DNA from: Pseudomonadota bacterium
Lineage (GTDB): Bacteria > Pseudomonadota > Gammaproteobacteria > CALCKW01
DNA length: 64,000 nt
Reading direction: 5' to 3'
Assembly: GCA_039196715.1 (NCBI GenBank)
Contig: JBCCUP010000012.1
Coordinates: forward strand, 1 to 64,000
In this document: one piece after another, positions 9,311-17,668 of the stretch
How positions within the stretch are numbered: position 1 is the first letter of the stretch
Layout: the number at the start of each line of letters is the position of its first letter
Notes under the pieces: generated by a model
The model's input: the letters and a program-made list of their open reading frames with translations, nothing else
Told to the model about the DNA's origin: nothing
Database searches by the model: none
Position numbers and translations under genes: made by a program

Positions 9311-9329
9311 AATGTTATATTATAACATT
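9311..9329. promoter_or_regulatory. Zur operator between hisI and cysS
   Basis: Perfect 9-1-9 inverted repeat AATGTTATA-T-TATAACATT. It is the core of the gammaproteobacterial zinc uptake regulator site (ATGTTATA-N-TATAACAT). It sits 16 bases before the hisI ATG and 114 bases before cysS, in the only AT-rich patch of the spacer, and also contains -10-like hexamers for either direction. Zinc-loaded Zur would repress both divergent genes; zinc starvation would release them. Confidence 0.88.
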
Positions 9330-9443
9330 ACAAATGTCGGTGGGAACGTGACTTGAGTCCGCCGGTGTTGCTCTGTCTGGCACCGACCGCACGCCAGTGC
9401 GGCACTCGCGCCGAAGTACCCAACTGATCTGCCGCTTTTACCC

Positions 9444-10784
9444 ATGTTGCGATTGTTTAATTCGATGGGGCGTACCCTGGAGACGTTTCAGCCACGCGTC
9501 GCCGAGCACGTGCGTATGTACGTCTGCGGGCCGACGGTCTATTCCTTTGCACATATAGGCAATGCGCGGCCTGCGGTCGTTTTCGATGTGCTCGCCCGGG
9601 TCCTGCGCGAGCGCTATCCGAAGCTGACCTACGCACGCAACATCACAGACGTGGACGACAAGATCATCGCCGCAGCAGCGGCCGAGCGTGTGAGTTGTCG
9701 GTCGGTCTCTGCACGGTTTACCGAGGCTTACCACGCGGATCTCGCGGAGCTTGGCGTCAGGCCACCGGACATCGAACCGTTCGCCACTGCCCACATCGAT
9801 CACATGATCGAGATGATCGATGAGCTGATAGCGGACGGGCACGCCTACACGGTCGATGGCCATGTCCTGTTCCACATTCCGTCTTTCCCAGCGTATGGGC
9901 AGCTTTCAGGTGTCGACCCGACTCAGATGCTAGCGGGTGCGCGTGTTGAAGTCGCGCCCTGGAAACGGGATCCCCGCGATTTCGTGCTGTGGAAACCTTC
10001 CCGGGCTGATCAACCCGGTTGGGCGAGCCCGTGGGGATTTGGCCGGCCTGGATGGCACATCGAGTGCTCGGCGATGATCCGTGCACACCTGGGAGAACAG
10101 ATCGACATTCACGGGGGCGGTATTGATTTACGCTTCCCACACCATGAGAACGAGTTTGCACAAGGCACCCGCGCGCGGTTTTGGGTGCACAACGGTCATG
10201 TCACGGTTTCGGGTGCGAAAATGTCGAAGTCGCTTGGCAATATCGTGCTGCTGAGAGACCTGCTGCGAGACACGCCGGGGGAAGCCGTTCGCTACGCGTT
10301 GCTTCTGGCGCATTACCGCCAACCGCTCGACTGGACTGCGCAAACGGCATCTGCAGCACGCTCTTCCCTCGATCGACTGTACGGCGCCTTGCGCGGCCAG
10401 CCCCGAGTCGACGCGCGTCCCGAAGACATGGCGTCTGTTCTGGAAGGCTTGCACGACGATCTCAACACCCCCGCGGCTCTCTCGGCCTTGCACGCACTGG
10501 CGAATCGAGTCTTCACGACCGACGACCCTGCGCTGCGTTCCAGGCTGGCTGCAGCGTTGCGTGGCGGCGGCGCGTTGCTGGGACTGTTGCAACAGCACCC
10601 TGATGAGTGGGCTCAGGCCGGTGTCGCTGACAGCGATCGCATCGACGCCCTGGTGTCTGAACGGACACGGGCACGGGCTGAGCAGAACTGGGCACGCGCA
10701 GATGCCCTTCGTGCCCAGCTGTCCGGTCTCGGCGTGGAAGTCGAGGACCACCAAGGCGCCACTCGGTGGCACAAACGCCTGTGA
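9444..10784 (+). CDS. cysS: Cysteinyl-tRNA synthetase, probable Zur-controlled paralogue
   Basis: Class I aminoacyl-tRNA synthetase of 446 aa that charges tRNA-Cys. It has the HIGN motif (FAHIGNARP), KMSKS at residues 259-263, and the ERIEL-like GWHIECSAM segment. Zinc ligands equivalent to E. coli C28, C209, H234 and E238 are all present (C28, C208, H233, E237), so it is not metal-free by sequence. At 446 residues it is somewhat shorter than the E. coli enzyme (about 461). Position opposite hisI across a Zur box suggests a second cysS induced in low zinc, a known Zur-regulon class. Whether a housekeeping copy exists elsewhere cannot be seen here. Confidence 0.9.
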   Translation: MLRLFNSMGRTLETFQPRVAEHVRMYVCGPTVYSFAHIGNARPAVVFDVLARVLRERYPKLTYARNITDVDDKIIAAAAAERVSCRSVSARFTEAYHADLAELGVRPPDIEPFATAHIDHMIEMIDELIADGHAYTVDGHVLFHIPSFPAYGQLSGVDPTQMLAGARVEVAPWKRDPRDFVLWKPSRADQPGWASPWGFGRPGWHIECSAMIRAHLGEQIDIHGGGIDLRFPHHENEFAQGTRARFWVHNGHVTVSGAKMSKSLGNIVLLRDLLRDTPGEAVRYALLLAHYRQPLDWTAQTASAARSSLDRLYGALRGQPRVDARPEDMASVLEGLHDDLNTPAALSALHALANRVFTTDDPALRSRLAAALRGGGALLGLLQQHPDEWAQAGVADSDRIDALVSERTRARAEQNWARADALRAQLSGLGVEVEDHQGATRWHKRL

Positions 10785-10902
10785 GGGACAATCGGCACAC
10801 CGGTTCCTCAGCGCACACATGCCATGCGGTTTCGCTGTTAAACGACCGCTGAAGGTCTTGCAAGTGCGTCCGGGGTATCGAGACGCGGGCCAGTTGTATT
10901 CC

Positions 10903-12525
10903 TCAGTGTGTGACCTGTCCGCCGAGCACGGTTGCAACAGGGCGGATGTCCTTGAGCGCTGTGGGATCAACGTGAAACGGATCGCTGTCGACAATGCAGA
11001 AATCGGCGCGCTTGCCGCATTGGATCGAACCGACTTCGTGATCCAGCTTCAACACATAGGCCGCGCCAAGCGTGATGCAGTGCAGCGCTTGCGCGACCGA
11101 TATCTGTTGGCTTTCTCCCAACACGCGACCTTGTTCGCTCACGCGGTTGACGGCACACCACGCCGTCATCAGGGGCGCCATTGGCGTGACGGGCGCATCT
11201 GAGTGAATCGCAAAATCACCTTCCCAGACCGACCAGGCATCAGCACAGGCGTTCATTCGCGATGTTCGATCGGGGCCGAGTGTTCGAGTCCAATGTACAT
11301 CGCCGAAATAGTAAAGGTGATTGGCGAACAGGTTGACCGTCAGACCCAGCGACCGCATGCGCTTGAACTGGCCGATTCCGGCGAGTTGCGCGTGTTCCAG
11401 TGTGTGGCGAAGGTCAGCGTCTGGTGCGCTCCGAATGGCGTCGGCGAAGGCGTCTATAGCGAGTTCGGATGCAGCGTCACCGTTGGTGTGAACGTGCGTT
11501 TTCACGCCCGCCCGGTGCAGTGCGCGCACGGTTGCGCGGAAGTGGGCTTCTTCCATGTTGCACATGGCATGGTCGGCCATTGCATAGTAGCCGGGCGGTT
11601 TCAGCATGGCGGTTCCGCCTTGAATTGAGCCGTCGGTGAACAGTTTGGCACGGCCCATCAGCAGTTTGCTGGTTGATTGCACGCGCAGTGCGAGAGCCCG
11701 TTGGGCCTCGAACTCAGGCTCGCCGGCCATTGCGTTCATGATCGGGACATAGCGTGCAGGGAAGTCTGGGTCTGCCGTGACCCGGTGTAACATCGCAACT
11801 TCGTCGTCGAAAAGATTGGAAAACAGGTCGGCCACTGTTGTCACGCCGCACCGCCGTGCGACCTGACCGTACGCTCTGACACCGTCCGCATCCGGTGACA
11901 GTTCGTTCTCCATTCCAACAACGCCCTTTACAAGTGCCATGGCTGCAAATTCGTGGAGCTCACCTGTGACGTCTCCGCTTGCATCGCGCACCACACCCTC
12001 GATATTGGTCTCGCGTCCGAGACCCGCCTTGTTCATCGCCACCGAGTTGGCGGTGAGGAGATGGCCGTTTGAGTGCACCACGGCTATGGGGCGCGTTGTT
12101 GATGCGTGGTCAAGGAGACTGCGGTCGAGGCGGGGTCCGTTGACGAAGCTCGGATCGAAACCCCACGCGACTATGGGCTGGCCCTCGGGCGTCTCATTGA
12201 CGCGTTCACGGAGGCGAGTGATCAGCGCATCGTTGTCTTTGACTCCGGGCCAATCGCGCCCGTTCGGGTCAGTTCGCGTATAGTGTCCACAATAGGTGTT
12301 TCGCCACACACTGCCGGCTGATACGTGTGCGTGGGCTTCGACCAGACCGGGCAAGATCACCTGATCCTGGAAACCGTCGTCGTGGACCACCTCACCCCAA
12401 CCTTCGGCACAGGCCGGACCACCCACGGCAACGACGCGCCCGTCACGAACGGCGACATGCGTTGCACTCGGGCAGTTCCGGTCCATTGTGATGATGCGTT
12501 TTGCTTGATAAACCGTGGTTTTCAT
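10903..12525 (-). CDS. YtcJ-like amidohydrolase
   Basis: Amidohydrolase_3-type protein, about 540 aa from ATG 12525. The metal-binding motifs are present in order: VEAHAHVSAG (HxH), THVHTNGDAASELAID, TLEHAQL and IHSDAPVTPM. YtcJ-type proteins hydrolyse N-substituted amino acids or formamides, and the substrate is usually unknown. The open frame continues upstream to 12801, but that extension is rich in Arg and Pro and unlike the family, so I start at MKTTVYQAKRIITMD. It is convergent with cysS. Confidence 0.75.
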   Translation of the reverse strand: MKTTVYQAKRIITMDRNCPSATHVAVRDGRVVAVGGPACAEGWGEVVHDDGFQDQVILPGLVEAHAHVSAGSVWRNTYCGHYTRTDPNGRDWPGVKDNDALITRLRERVNETPEGQPIVAWGFDPSFVNGPRLDRSLLDHASTTRPIAVVHSNGHLLTANSVAMNKAGLGRETNIEGVVRDASGDVTGELHEFAAMALVKGVVGMENELSPDADGVRAYGQVARRCGVTTVADLFSNLFDDEVAMLHRVTADPDFPARYVPIMNAMAGEPEFEAQRALALRVQSTSKLLMGRAKLFTDGSIQGGTAMLKPPGYYAMADHAMCNMEEAHFRATVRALHRAGVKTHVHTNGDAASELAIDAFADAIRSAPDADLRHTLEHAQLAGIGQFKRMRSLGLTVNLFANHLYYFGDVHWTRTLGPDRTSRMNACADAWSVWEGDFAIHSDAPVTPMAPLMTAWCAVNRVSEQGRVLGESQQISVAQALHCITLGAAYVLKLDHEVGSIQCGKRADFCIVDSDPFHVDPTALKDIRPVATVLGGQVTH

Positions 12526-13021
12526 GGCCTGCGTTTCTGGCGAACGGCGGACGGGCAACCATACACCACTGACGTGCAGCGATGCCGGTCCGCGGCACCT
12601 GTCGCTGAGCAGCACCAATACCCACGCGTTGCTTTGCGCCACCACGTCCTGTGTACGCGTGTACGTGTGTGCACGGGGCCTTTGTTTTGGCGAGCGAGAG
12701 TCGGCTTGTATACGAGTGCGGCAACCTAACAGTCTGAAGTCGACAGGCAATAGCTCGGTTTGTGTTGGCTTCTTGCCTATCGGCAATCGCCTGCGCGACA
12801 CATTCGCGTCGCAAGCGGGCGAGGGCTCTCACGGTCGGTCCGTGGCGTAGAAGCGGGGTCGGGGCCGACCAGGACTCGGATTCGTTACGCGCTACCCGCG
12901 CCTGAGGGGGTTCGGCGTTACACTGTGGTCTGTGTTGTCAGACGAACGTGAGGCGGTCTGATCCGCATCAGGTGCGGTGTGTTCCGATCGCCTGGCAGTG
13001 CGTGTGGATCAAGAAAAGCGC
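12526..13021. other. Long intergenic region between divergent amidohydrolase and dusA
   Basis: Roughly 500 bases with no convincing gene. It must hold the promoters of both divergent genes. Notable content is a 26-base alternating purine-pyrimidine run at 12650-12675 (TG/CG/TA steps), a composition prone to left-handed DNA, and a short inverted repeat TTGCC/GGCAA around 12772-12785. Open frames here are overlapping and low-complexity. Confidence 0.4.
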
Positions 13022-14002
13022 ATGCAGCAAACAGCAGAGAAATCGCACTACCGTCAATTCAGTGTCGCCCCCATGATGGCGTGGACGGATCGACACTATC
13101 GCATGCTGGCGCGCTCTATCAGTCGGCACGCGGTGTTGTACACCGAGATGGTCACCACCGGCGCACTGCGCCACAGCGACCCGGCGCGCCACCTCGACTA
13201 CAACGCGCAAGAGCACCCGGTGGTGTTGCAGGTTGGTGGCTCGGAGCCCGACGACATGGCGTACGCCGCCGAACTGGCTGAACGGTGGGGCTATGCGGCC
13301 GTCAACATCAACTGTGGCTGCCCGTCCCCGCGTGTGCAGCGGGGCGCGTTTGGTGCCTGCCTCATGCAGACGCCGGAAACGGTAGCGGCTTGTGCGAAGG
13401 CGATGCAGGCCGCATCGTCGCTTCCCGTGACGGTCAAGTGCCGAATCGGTGTCGACCGCGACGACGCGTACGAGCCGTTGCTCCATTTCGTCTCCACACT
13501 GGCTGATGTGGGTGTCAGTCATTTCGACGTGCATGCGCGCAAAGCCTGGCTCGACGGCTTGAGTCCTGCGCAGAATCGCGAGATTCCACCCCTGCGCTAC
13601 GGGTACGTCAAACGCCTCAAGTCTGAGTTGCCTGCACTCACGATCATCTTGAACGGAGGCTTGAGCGACTGGGAGACGGTCGAGCGCGAGTGGGTGTCGC
13701 TCGATGGCGTCATGGTAGGTCGGGAGGCGTACCGGAATCCCTGGTTCCTCGCGGATGTCGATCGTCAGGTAGCCGGCGAGGCTGGACCGGTGAGTCGGAT
13801 GGCTGTGGCAGCAGCGTACCGGGACTACGTATTGGATCAGATCGATGCCGGTGTGCCGTTGATGGCGTGTTGCAAGCACGTGCTTGGCCTCTTCAATGGG
13901 CTGCCAGGTGCGCGTCAGTTTCGCCGCCAGCTGAGCGAGCACGGCCCACGCGCGCCGACCGACATTGGTGTGTTGGACCGCGCGCTCGAATGCGTCGCCT
14001 AA
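13022..14002 (+). CDS. dusA: tRNA-dihydrouridine(20/20a) synthase
   Basis: FMN-dependent enzyme that reduces uridine in the tRNA D-loop, about 326 aa from ATG 13022. Typical DusA elements are the start FSVAPMMAWTDRHYRMLAR, LYTEMVTTGAL, the catalytic-Cys region NINCGCPSPRVQRGAFGACL, the FMN contacts VTVKCRIGVD and FDVHARKAWLDGLSP, and LNGGLSDWE with GVMVGREAYRNPW. The frame opens further upstream at 12977, but a purine-rich site before ATG 13022 and family length favour the shorter form. No operon partner; terC follows after about 136 bases. Confidence 0.92.
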   Translation: MQQTAEKSHYRQFSVAPMMAWTDRHYRMLARSISRHAVLYTEMVTTGALRHSDPARHLDYNAQEHPVVLQVGGSEPDDMAYAAELAERWGYAAVNINCGCPSPRVQRGAFGACLMQTPETVAACAKAMQAASSLPVTVKCRIGVDRDDAYEPLLHFVSTLADVGVSHFDVHARKAWLDGLSPAQNREIPPLRYGYVKRLKSELPALTIILNGGLSDWETVEREWVSLDGVMVGREAYRNPWFLADVDRQVAGEAGPVSRMAVAAAYRDYVLDQIDAGVPLMACCKHVLGLFNGLPGARQFRRQLSEHGPRAPTDIGVLDRALECVA

Positions 14003-14138
14003 ACACGGTCTGACAGTCAGGCCCGGGACGCTGGTGCCATCGACACCACGTCGACAGGCACCACGGGCGCTCTGATGTGCCGTGTATACTGGGGGTTTGC
14101 CATGCATGGCACACTGTGCCAGCTCACCGGGACAGGCT

Positions 14139-14735
14139 GTGGAACTCTTCCTCGACATCGTACAGATCATCTTCGCTGACATCGTGTTGTCAGGTGACAA
14201 TGCGCTGGTCATCGGCATGGCGGCGGCTGGCCTGCCGCCGGAACAGCGCCGCAAGGCGATTTTCCTCGGCATGGCGATGGCGGCGGGCTTGCGAATTGTC
14301 TTCGCGATCATGGCAACCTGGCTGTTGCAGATACCGGGCATCCTGTTCTTCGGTGGCTTGCTGCTCGCGTTGGTCTGCTGGCGTTTCTACAAGGAGCTTC
14401 GGGCACACAACGCCGGGCCCGAGGGTCTCGAGACCGGCGAAAACGCACCGCGCACGCTGTTTCAGGCGCTCGTCACGATCACGTTGGCCGACGTGTCGAT
14501 GTCCATTGACAACGTGGTTGCAGTCGCCGCAATTGCGCGGGAGGACACCGCGCTGCTGGTCTTTGGCCTGGCGCTCGCGATCCTCTTCATGGCGCTCTTC
14601 GCAACCTACATCATGAAGATCATGACGCGCTACCCGTGGTTGTCCTGGGCGGGCCTGATCTTCCTGATCTACCTCACACTGATGATGCTCTACGACGGCT
14701 GGCCGGAAGTCGCGCGCATGATCGGGGTCGGTTGA
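14139..14735 (+). CDS. TerC-family integral membrane protein
   Basis: Membrane protein of about 198 aa with six or seven hydrophobic segments. Two acidic repeats mark the TerC/YjbE family: IIFADIVLSGDNALVIGMAA in the first helix and ITLADVSMSIDNVVAVAAIA in the middle, each with Asp residues expected to line a metal path. Family members export or handle manganese or are linked to tellurite resistance. I favour GTG 14139 with GGGACAGG just before it; ATGs at 14082 and 14106 are in frame. I looked for a manganese riboswitch upstream and did not recognise one. Confidence 0.78.
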   Translation: MELFLDIVQIIFADIVLSGDNALVIGMAAAGLPPEQRRKAIFLGMAMAAGLRIVFAIMATWLLQIPGILFFGGLLLALVCWRFYKELRAHNAGPEGLETGENAPRTLFQALVTITLADVSMSIDNVVAVAAIAREDTALLVFGLALAILFMALFATYIMKIMTRYPWLSWAGLIFLIYLTLMMLYDGWPEVARMIGVG

Positions 14736-14784
14736 GGCCGCAACCGAGCCCGCTACCCACCAACGGCGCGCCGCGCCGGGCCCG

Positions 14785-16146
14785 TCAGTGCGACGAGCCG
14801 GCGGCGAGTCCGCTGTCGATCGCATTGAGCACCGCGTCGGTTTCGGCCTCGCTGATGATCAGTGGCGGTGAGAGGATCAGGTTGTTGCCCGACACCCGGA
14901 CCATCGTGCCGGCCTCGTACACCGCCTCGTGCACCGCGGCCACGCGTGCCTTGTCGAGCGGGGCCTTGGTGTCACGGTTGCTGACCAGCTCCAGGCAATT
15001 CATCAGGCCGTGCCCGCCGCGACAATCGCCGACGATCTCGTGCCGCGCGGCAATCGCCTGCAAGCCCGCGTGCAGTTGGGCGCCGCGCTCGGCCGCATTG
15101 GCGGCGACGTTCAGGCGTTGGGTCTCGGCGAGGCAGGCGATCGCAGCGGCCGCGCCGGTCGGGTGACCGGAGTAGGTGTAGCCGCTGAACACCGCACCGA
15201 GCGTGCTGCGATCCGATTCGAAGGCCTCGGCGACGTGCTCGCTGATCATCGCCGCGCCGAACGGGAAGTAGCCGTTGGTGATCGCCTTGGCCGTGGCCAT
15301 CAGATCGGGCTGCACGCCGAAGTGGCGCGACCCGCTCCAGGATCCGGTGCGGCCGTAGGCGGTGATGACCTCGTCGGCAATCATCAGAATGCCGTATTTG
15401 TCGCACAGCGCGCGCGCGCCGGGCATGAAGGACTCGTGCGGGGGAATCACGCCACCGGCACCGAGTACCGGTTCCATGATGAACGCGGCGATCGTGTCAG
15501 CGCCCTGAAACTGGATATCGTCTTCCATCGCATTCAGGCAGAGCGCTGCGAGGCGGGCCGGGTCGGTCTCGTTGAACGGGTTGCGGTAGGTGTAGGGTGA
15601 GGGCACGTGGAAAACGCCCGGCATCATCGGCTCGTAGTTGCGCCGGAAGTTGCTGTTGCCGTTGACCGCGGCGCAGCCGGTGTGGGTGCCGTGGTAGCCC
15701 TTCTTCAGCGCCAGGAATTTCGTCCGATCGGCTTGGCCGTTGAGTTTGTGGTACTGCCGTGCGAGCCGCAGGCAGATCTCGACACTGTCCGAGCCGCCGC
15801 TGGTGAAAAAAGCGCGGGTCAGGCCGTCCGGTGCGAAGAAGTCTCGCAACTTCACCGACAATTCGATGGCGGTGTCGGTGCTGGTGCCGCGGAACATGGC
15901 GTAGTAAGGCAGCGTGTCGAGCTGGGCGCTGATCGCATCCTTGACCGGTTGGCAGGAGTAGCCGAGGTTGACGTTCCACAACCCGCCGACGGCGTCGATG
16001 CGCTCGGCGCCATCGACATCGGTGATGTACACGCCCCGTCCGCTGCAGATGATCTTCGGCGGGTTGGCGAGGCTGTCTGCTGGGTGGGCCATCGGGTGCC
16101 AGAGGTGTTGGGCGTTGTGCTCTTTGAGAAAGTTTGCGCCTTGCAT
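14785..16146 (-). CDS. Class III (omega) aminotransferase
   Basis: PLP-dependent aminotransferase of about 453 aa from ATG 16146. It opens with HNAQHLWHPMAHPAD, common in omega-amino acid or amine:pyruvate aminotransferases, and has AFFTSGGSDSVE for phosphate binding, ADEVITAYGRTG with the PLP-pairing Asp, and the Schiff-base lysine in TAKAITNGYFPFGAAM. It probably moves an amino group from an omega-amino acid or diamine to pyruvate or a keto acid; the substrate cannot be fixed. It is the last gene of an IclR-HAD-aminotransferase minus-strand run, 8 bases after the HAD gene. Confidence 0.85.
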   Translation of the reverse strand: MQGANFLKEHNAQHLWHPMAHPADSLANPPKIICSGRGVYITDVDGAERIDAVGGLWNVNLGYSCQPVKDAISAQLDTLPYYAMFRGTSTDTAIELSVKLRDFFAPDGLTRAFFTSGGSDSVEICLRLARQYHKLNGQADRTKFLALKKGYHGTHTGCAAVNGNSNFRRNYEPMMPGVFHVPSPYTYRNPFNETDPARLAALCLNAMEDDIQFQGADTIAAFIMEPVLGAGGVIPPHESFMPGARALCDKYGILMIADEVITAYGRTGSWSGSRHFGVQPDLMATAKAITNGYFPFGAAMISEHVAEAFESDRSTLGAVFSGYTYSGHPTGAAAAIACLAETQRLNVAANAAERGAQLHAGLQAIAARHEIVGDCRGGHGLMNCLELVSNRDTKAPLDKARVAAVHEAVYEAGTMVRVSGNNLILSPPLIISEAETDAVLNAIDSGLAAGSSH

Positions 16147-16154
16147 GAGTGAAG

Positions 16155-16811
16155 TCAGCCTTGCAATGAGTTGAGAAGGGTGAGAGCGGCGTTGAAGCTG
16201 TCTGCCGGTTGGTGCACGTCGAAGTGCACGCACGGCATACCGCAGGCCTCAGCGCCGGCAATGTTGCGCGCCTGGTCGTCGACAAACACGCACCGGCCGA
16301 GCTCCAGTCCGAGCTGGTCGGCACACGCGGAGTAGGCCGCGGGGTCGGGCTTGAGTATTCCGGTGTAGCTCGCATCAACGATGGCGTCAAAGTCCTGCAA
16401 CAACGGCAGTCGCGCCGCGAATCCGCTGCCGTAGAAAAGGTCGAGTTCATTCGAGAGCACGGCAAGTTTGTAGCCGGCTGCGGCGGCGCGTGCAATGGCC
16501 TCTCGCGCCTCCGGGCGGATGGCACTGTCGGGGTCGTCACCGCGCAATCGCTGCACCATGTTCGCCATGCTCCACCCGGTCTCACCGACGAGCGCCGCGA
16601 CATCCTGGGCGCGCCGGTGCCAGTAGTCGCGCTCGCTGATCTCGTCGGCTTGCATGCGTTGCCACAACGGATCGCTGTCGGGCGCAAAAGGCCCGCGCCA
16701 ACGCAGTGTGCCCGCGGCGACACCGAGGGCGCGCTCGTTGTCGCGGTGCGTCTCGAACAGGGTGCGTGAGATCACGCCGCCGAAGTCGAGTACAAGGGCC
16801 CGGGTGCTCAT
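16155..16811 (-). CDS. HAD-superfamily hydrolase
   Basis: About 218 aa. Motif I is LVLDFGGVISRTL (nucleophile Asp, with the second Asp replaced by Gly as in HAD-IA proteins of the epoxide-hydrolase N-terminal type), motif II LAVLSNE, motif III lysine in GILKPDPAAY and motif IV VFVDDQARNIAGA. Such enzymes are phosphatases or dehalogenases of small metabolites. The start ATG overlaps the stop of the IclR gene by 4 bases, so the two are translationally coupled. Confidence 0.8.
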   Translation of the reverse strand: MSTRALVLDFGGVISRTLFETHRDNERALGVAAGTLRWRGPFAPDSDPLWQRMQADEISERDYWHRRAQDVAALVGETGWSMANMVQRLRGDDPDSAIRPEAREAIARAAAAGYKLAVLSNELDLFYGSGFAARLPLLQDFDAIVDASYTGILKPDPAAYSACADQLGLELGRCVFVDDQARNIAGAEACGMPCVHFDVHQPADSFNAALTLLNSLQG

Positions 16812-17554
16812 GCGACGGATGAACACGCGCGCTGCGGGGGTGCGCCGAGTTGCGCGCTGATGCCGGCAGCAGCGTCTCTGATGCGGGCGCCGAGCAGCGC
16901 GGTGCGTTCCGCGGACAGGGTGTCGCTGGACACCGCGCAGGCGATGGTCCCGACCGCGTGGTCGCGGTTGTCGAAGAACACCGCAGCGATGCCTGCGACT
17001 CCGTCCTCGAATCGATCCCGCGAGACCGTGTAGCCGTCCGGATGAGGCGCGAGCTGCACGGATTCGGCGTCGTCGTGTGGTGGCGTGGCGGTGCTCAGCA
17101 GGCGCTCGCGTTCGTTGTCGGGCAGCACCGCGAGCAGGGCCAGGCCGGATGCGGTGCTGTGCCACGGTAGGCTCAGGCCCGGTTCAACGACCACGCGCAC
17201 CGCCCGCGAGGACTCGACGCTCAGCACCGTACCGAGCCGGTCGCCGGAACGCGCGGCGACGTGCACGGTCTCGTCGAGGGCCGCGCTGAGTTGGTGCGCG
17301 ACCGGCTGCACCACGCTGCGCAGCGGGTAGAGCCCCTCGCGCAGGTTGGCGAGTCGCAGGATCTCGGCGCCAAGGCGGTACCCGCGGGTGCGGTGATCCT
17401 GTTCCAGCAGACCGCTGGCCACCAGCGAACGTGCCAGCCGCAAGGTCGTCGCCTTGTCGAAGCCCGAGGCGCGGGAGAGGGCGCTGAGGCCGAATTCGGG
17501 CTGGGTGTGGTTGAACAACGCGAGCAGGCTCAAGGCTTTGTCGAGAGTGGCCAC
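16808..17554 (-). CDS. IclR-family transcriptional regulator
   Basis: About 248 aa with an N-terminal winged helix (LSLLALFNHTQPEFGLSALS, then recognition helix KATTLRLARSLVASGLLEQD) and the C-terminal IclR effector domain (SGLALLAVLPDNER and GVAGIAAVFFDNRDHAVGTI). It is divergent from the tripartite-tricarboxylate binding protein with an 87-114 base spacer, and cotranscribed with HAD and aminotransferase genes, so it probably controls both directions in response to a small acid. Confidence 0.85.
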   Translation of the reverse strand: MATLDKALSLLALFNHTQPEFGLSALSRASGFDKATTLRLARSLVASGLLEQDHRTRGYRLGAEILRLANLREGLYPLRSVVQPVAHQLSAALDETVHVAARSGDRLGTVLSVESSRAVRVVVEPGLSLPWHSTASGLALLAVLPDNERERLLSTATPPHDDAESVQLAPHPDGYTVSRDRFEDGVAGIAAVFFDNRDHAVGTIACAVSSDTLSAERTALLGARIRDAAAGISAQLGAPPQRACSSVA

Positions 17555-17668
17555 CGGTGGCTTCCGTGAAACGGGACAGGCCTGGAAGCTTGACGCTCAC
17601 AGCACAATACTGCAACAATTTTCAAACCGTCGGATCAAATAATGAACCAACCACAGAGGATGTTCACG

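Noticed and set aside
10903-12801. Longer amidohydrolase starting at 12801.
   Set aside because: The first 92 codons are unlike the family; ATG 12525 begins the conserved sequence.
14003-14138. Manganese (yybP-ykoY) riboswitch before the TerC-family gene.
   Set aside because: I could not find the conserved loop sequences or a paired structure.
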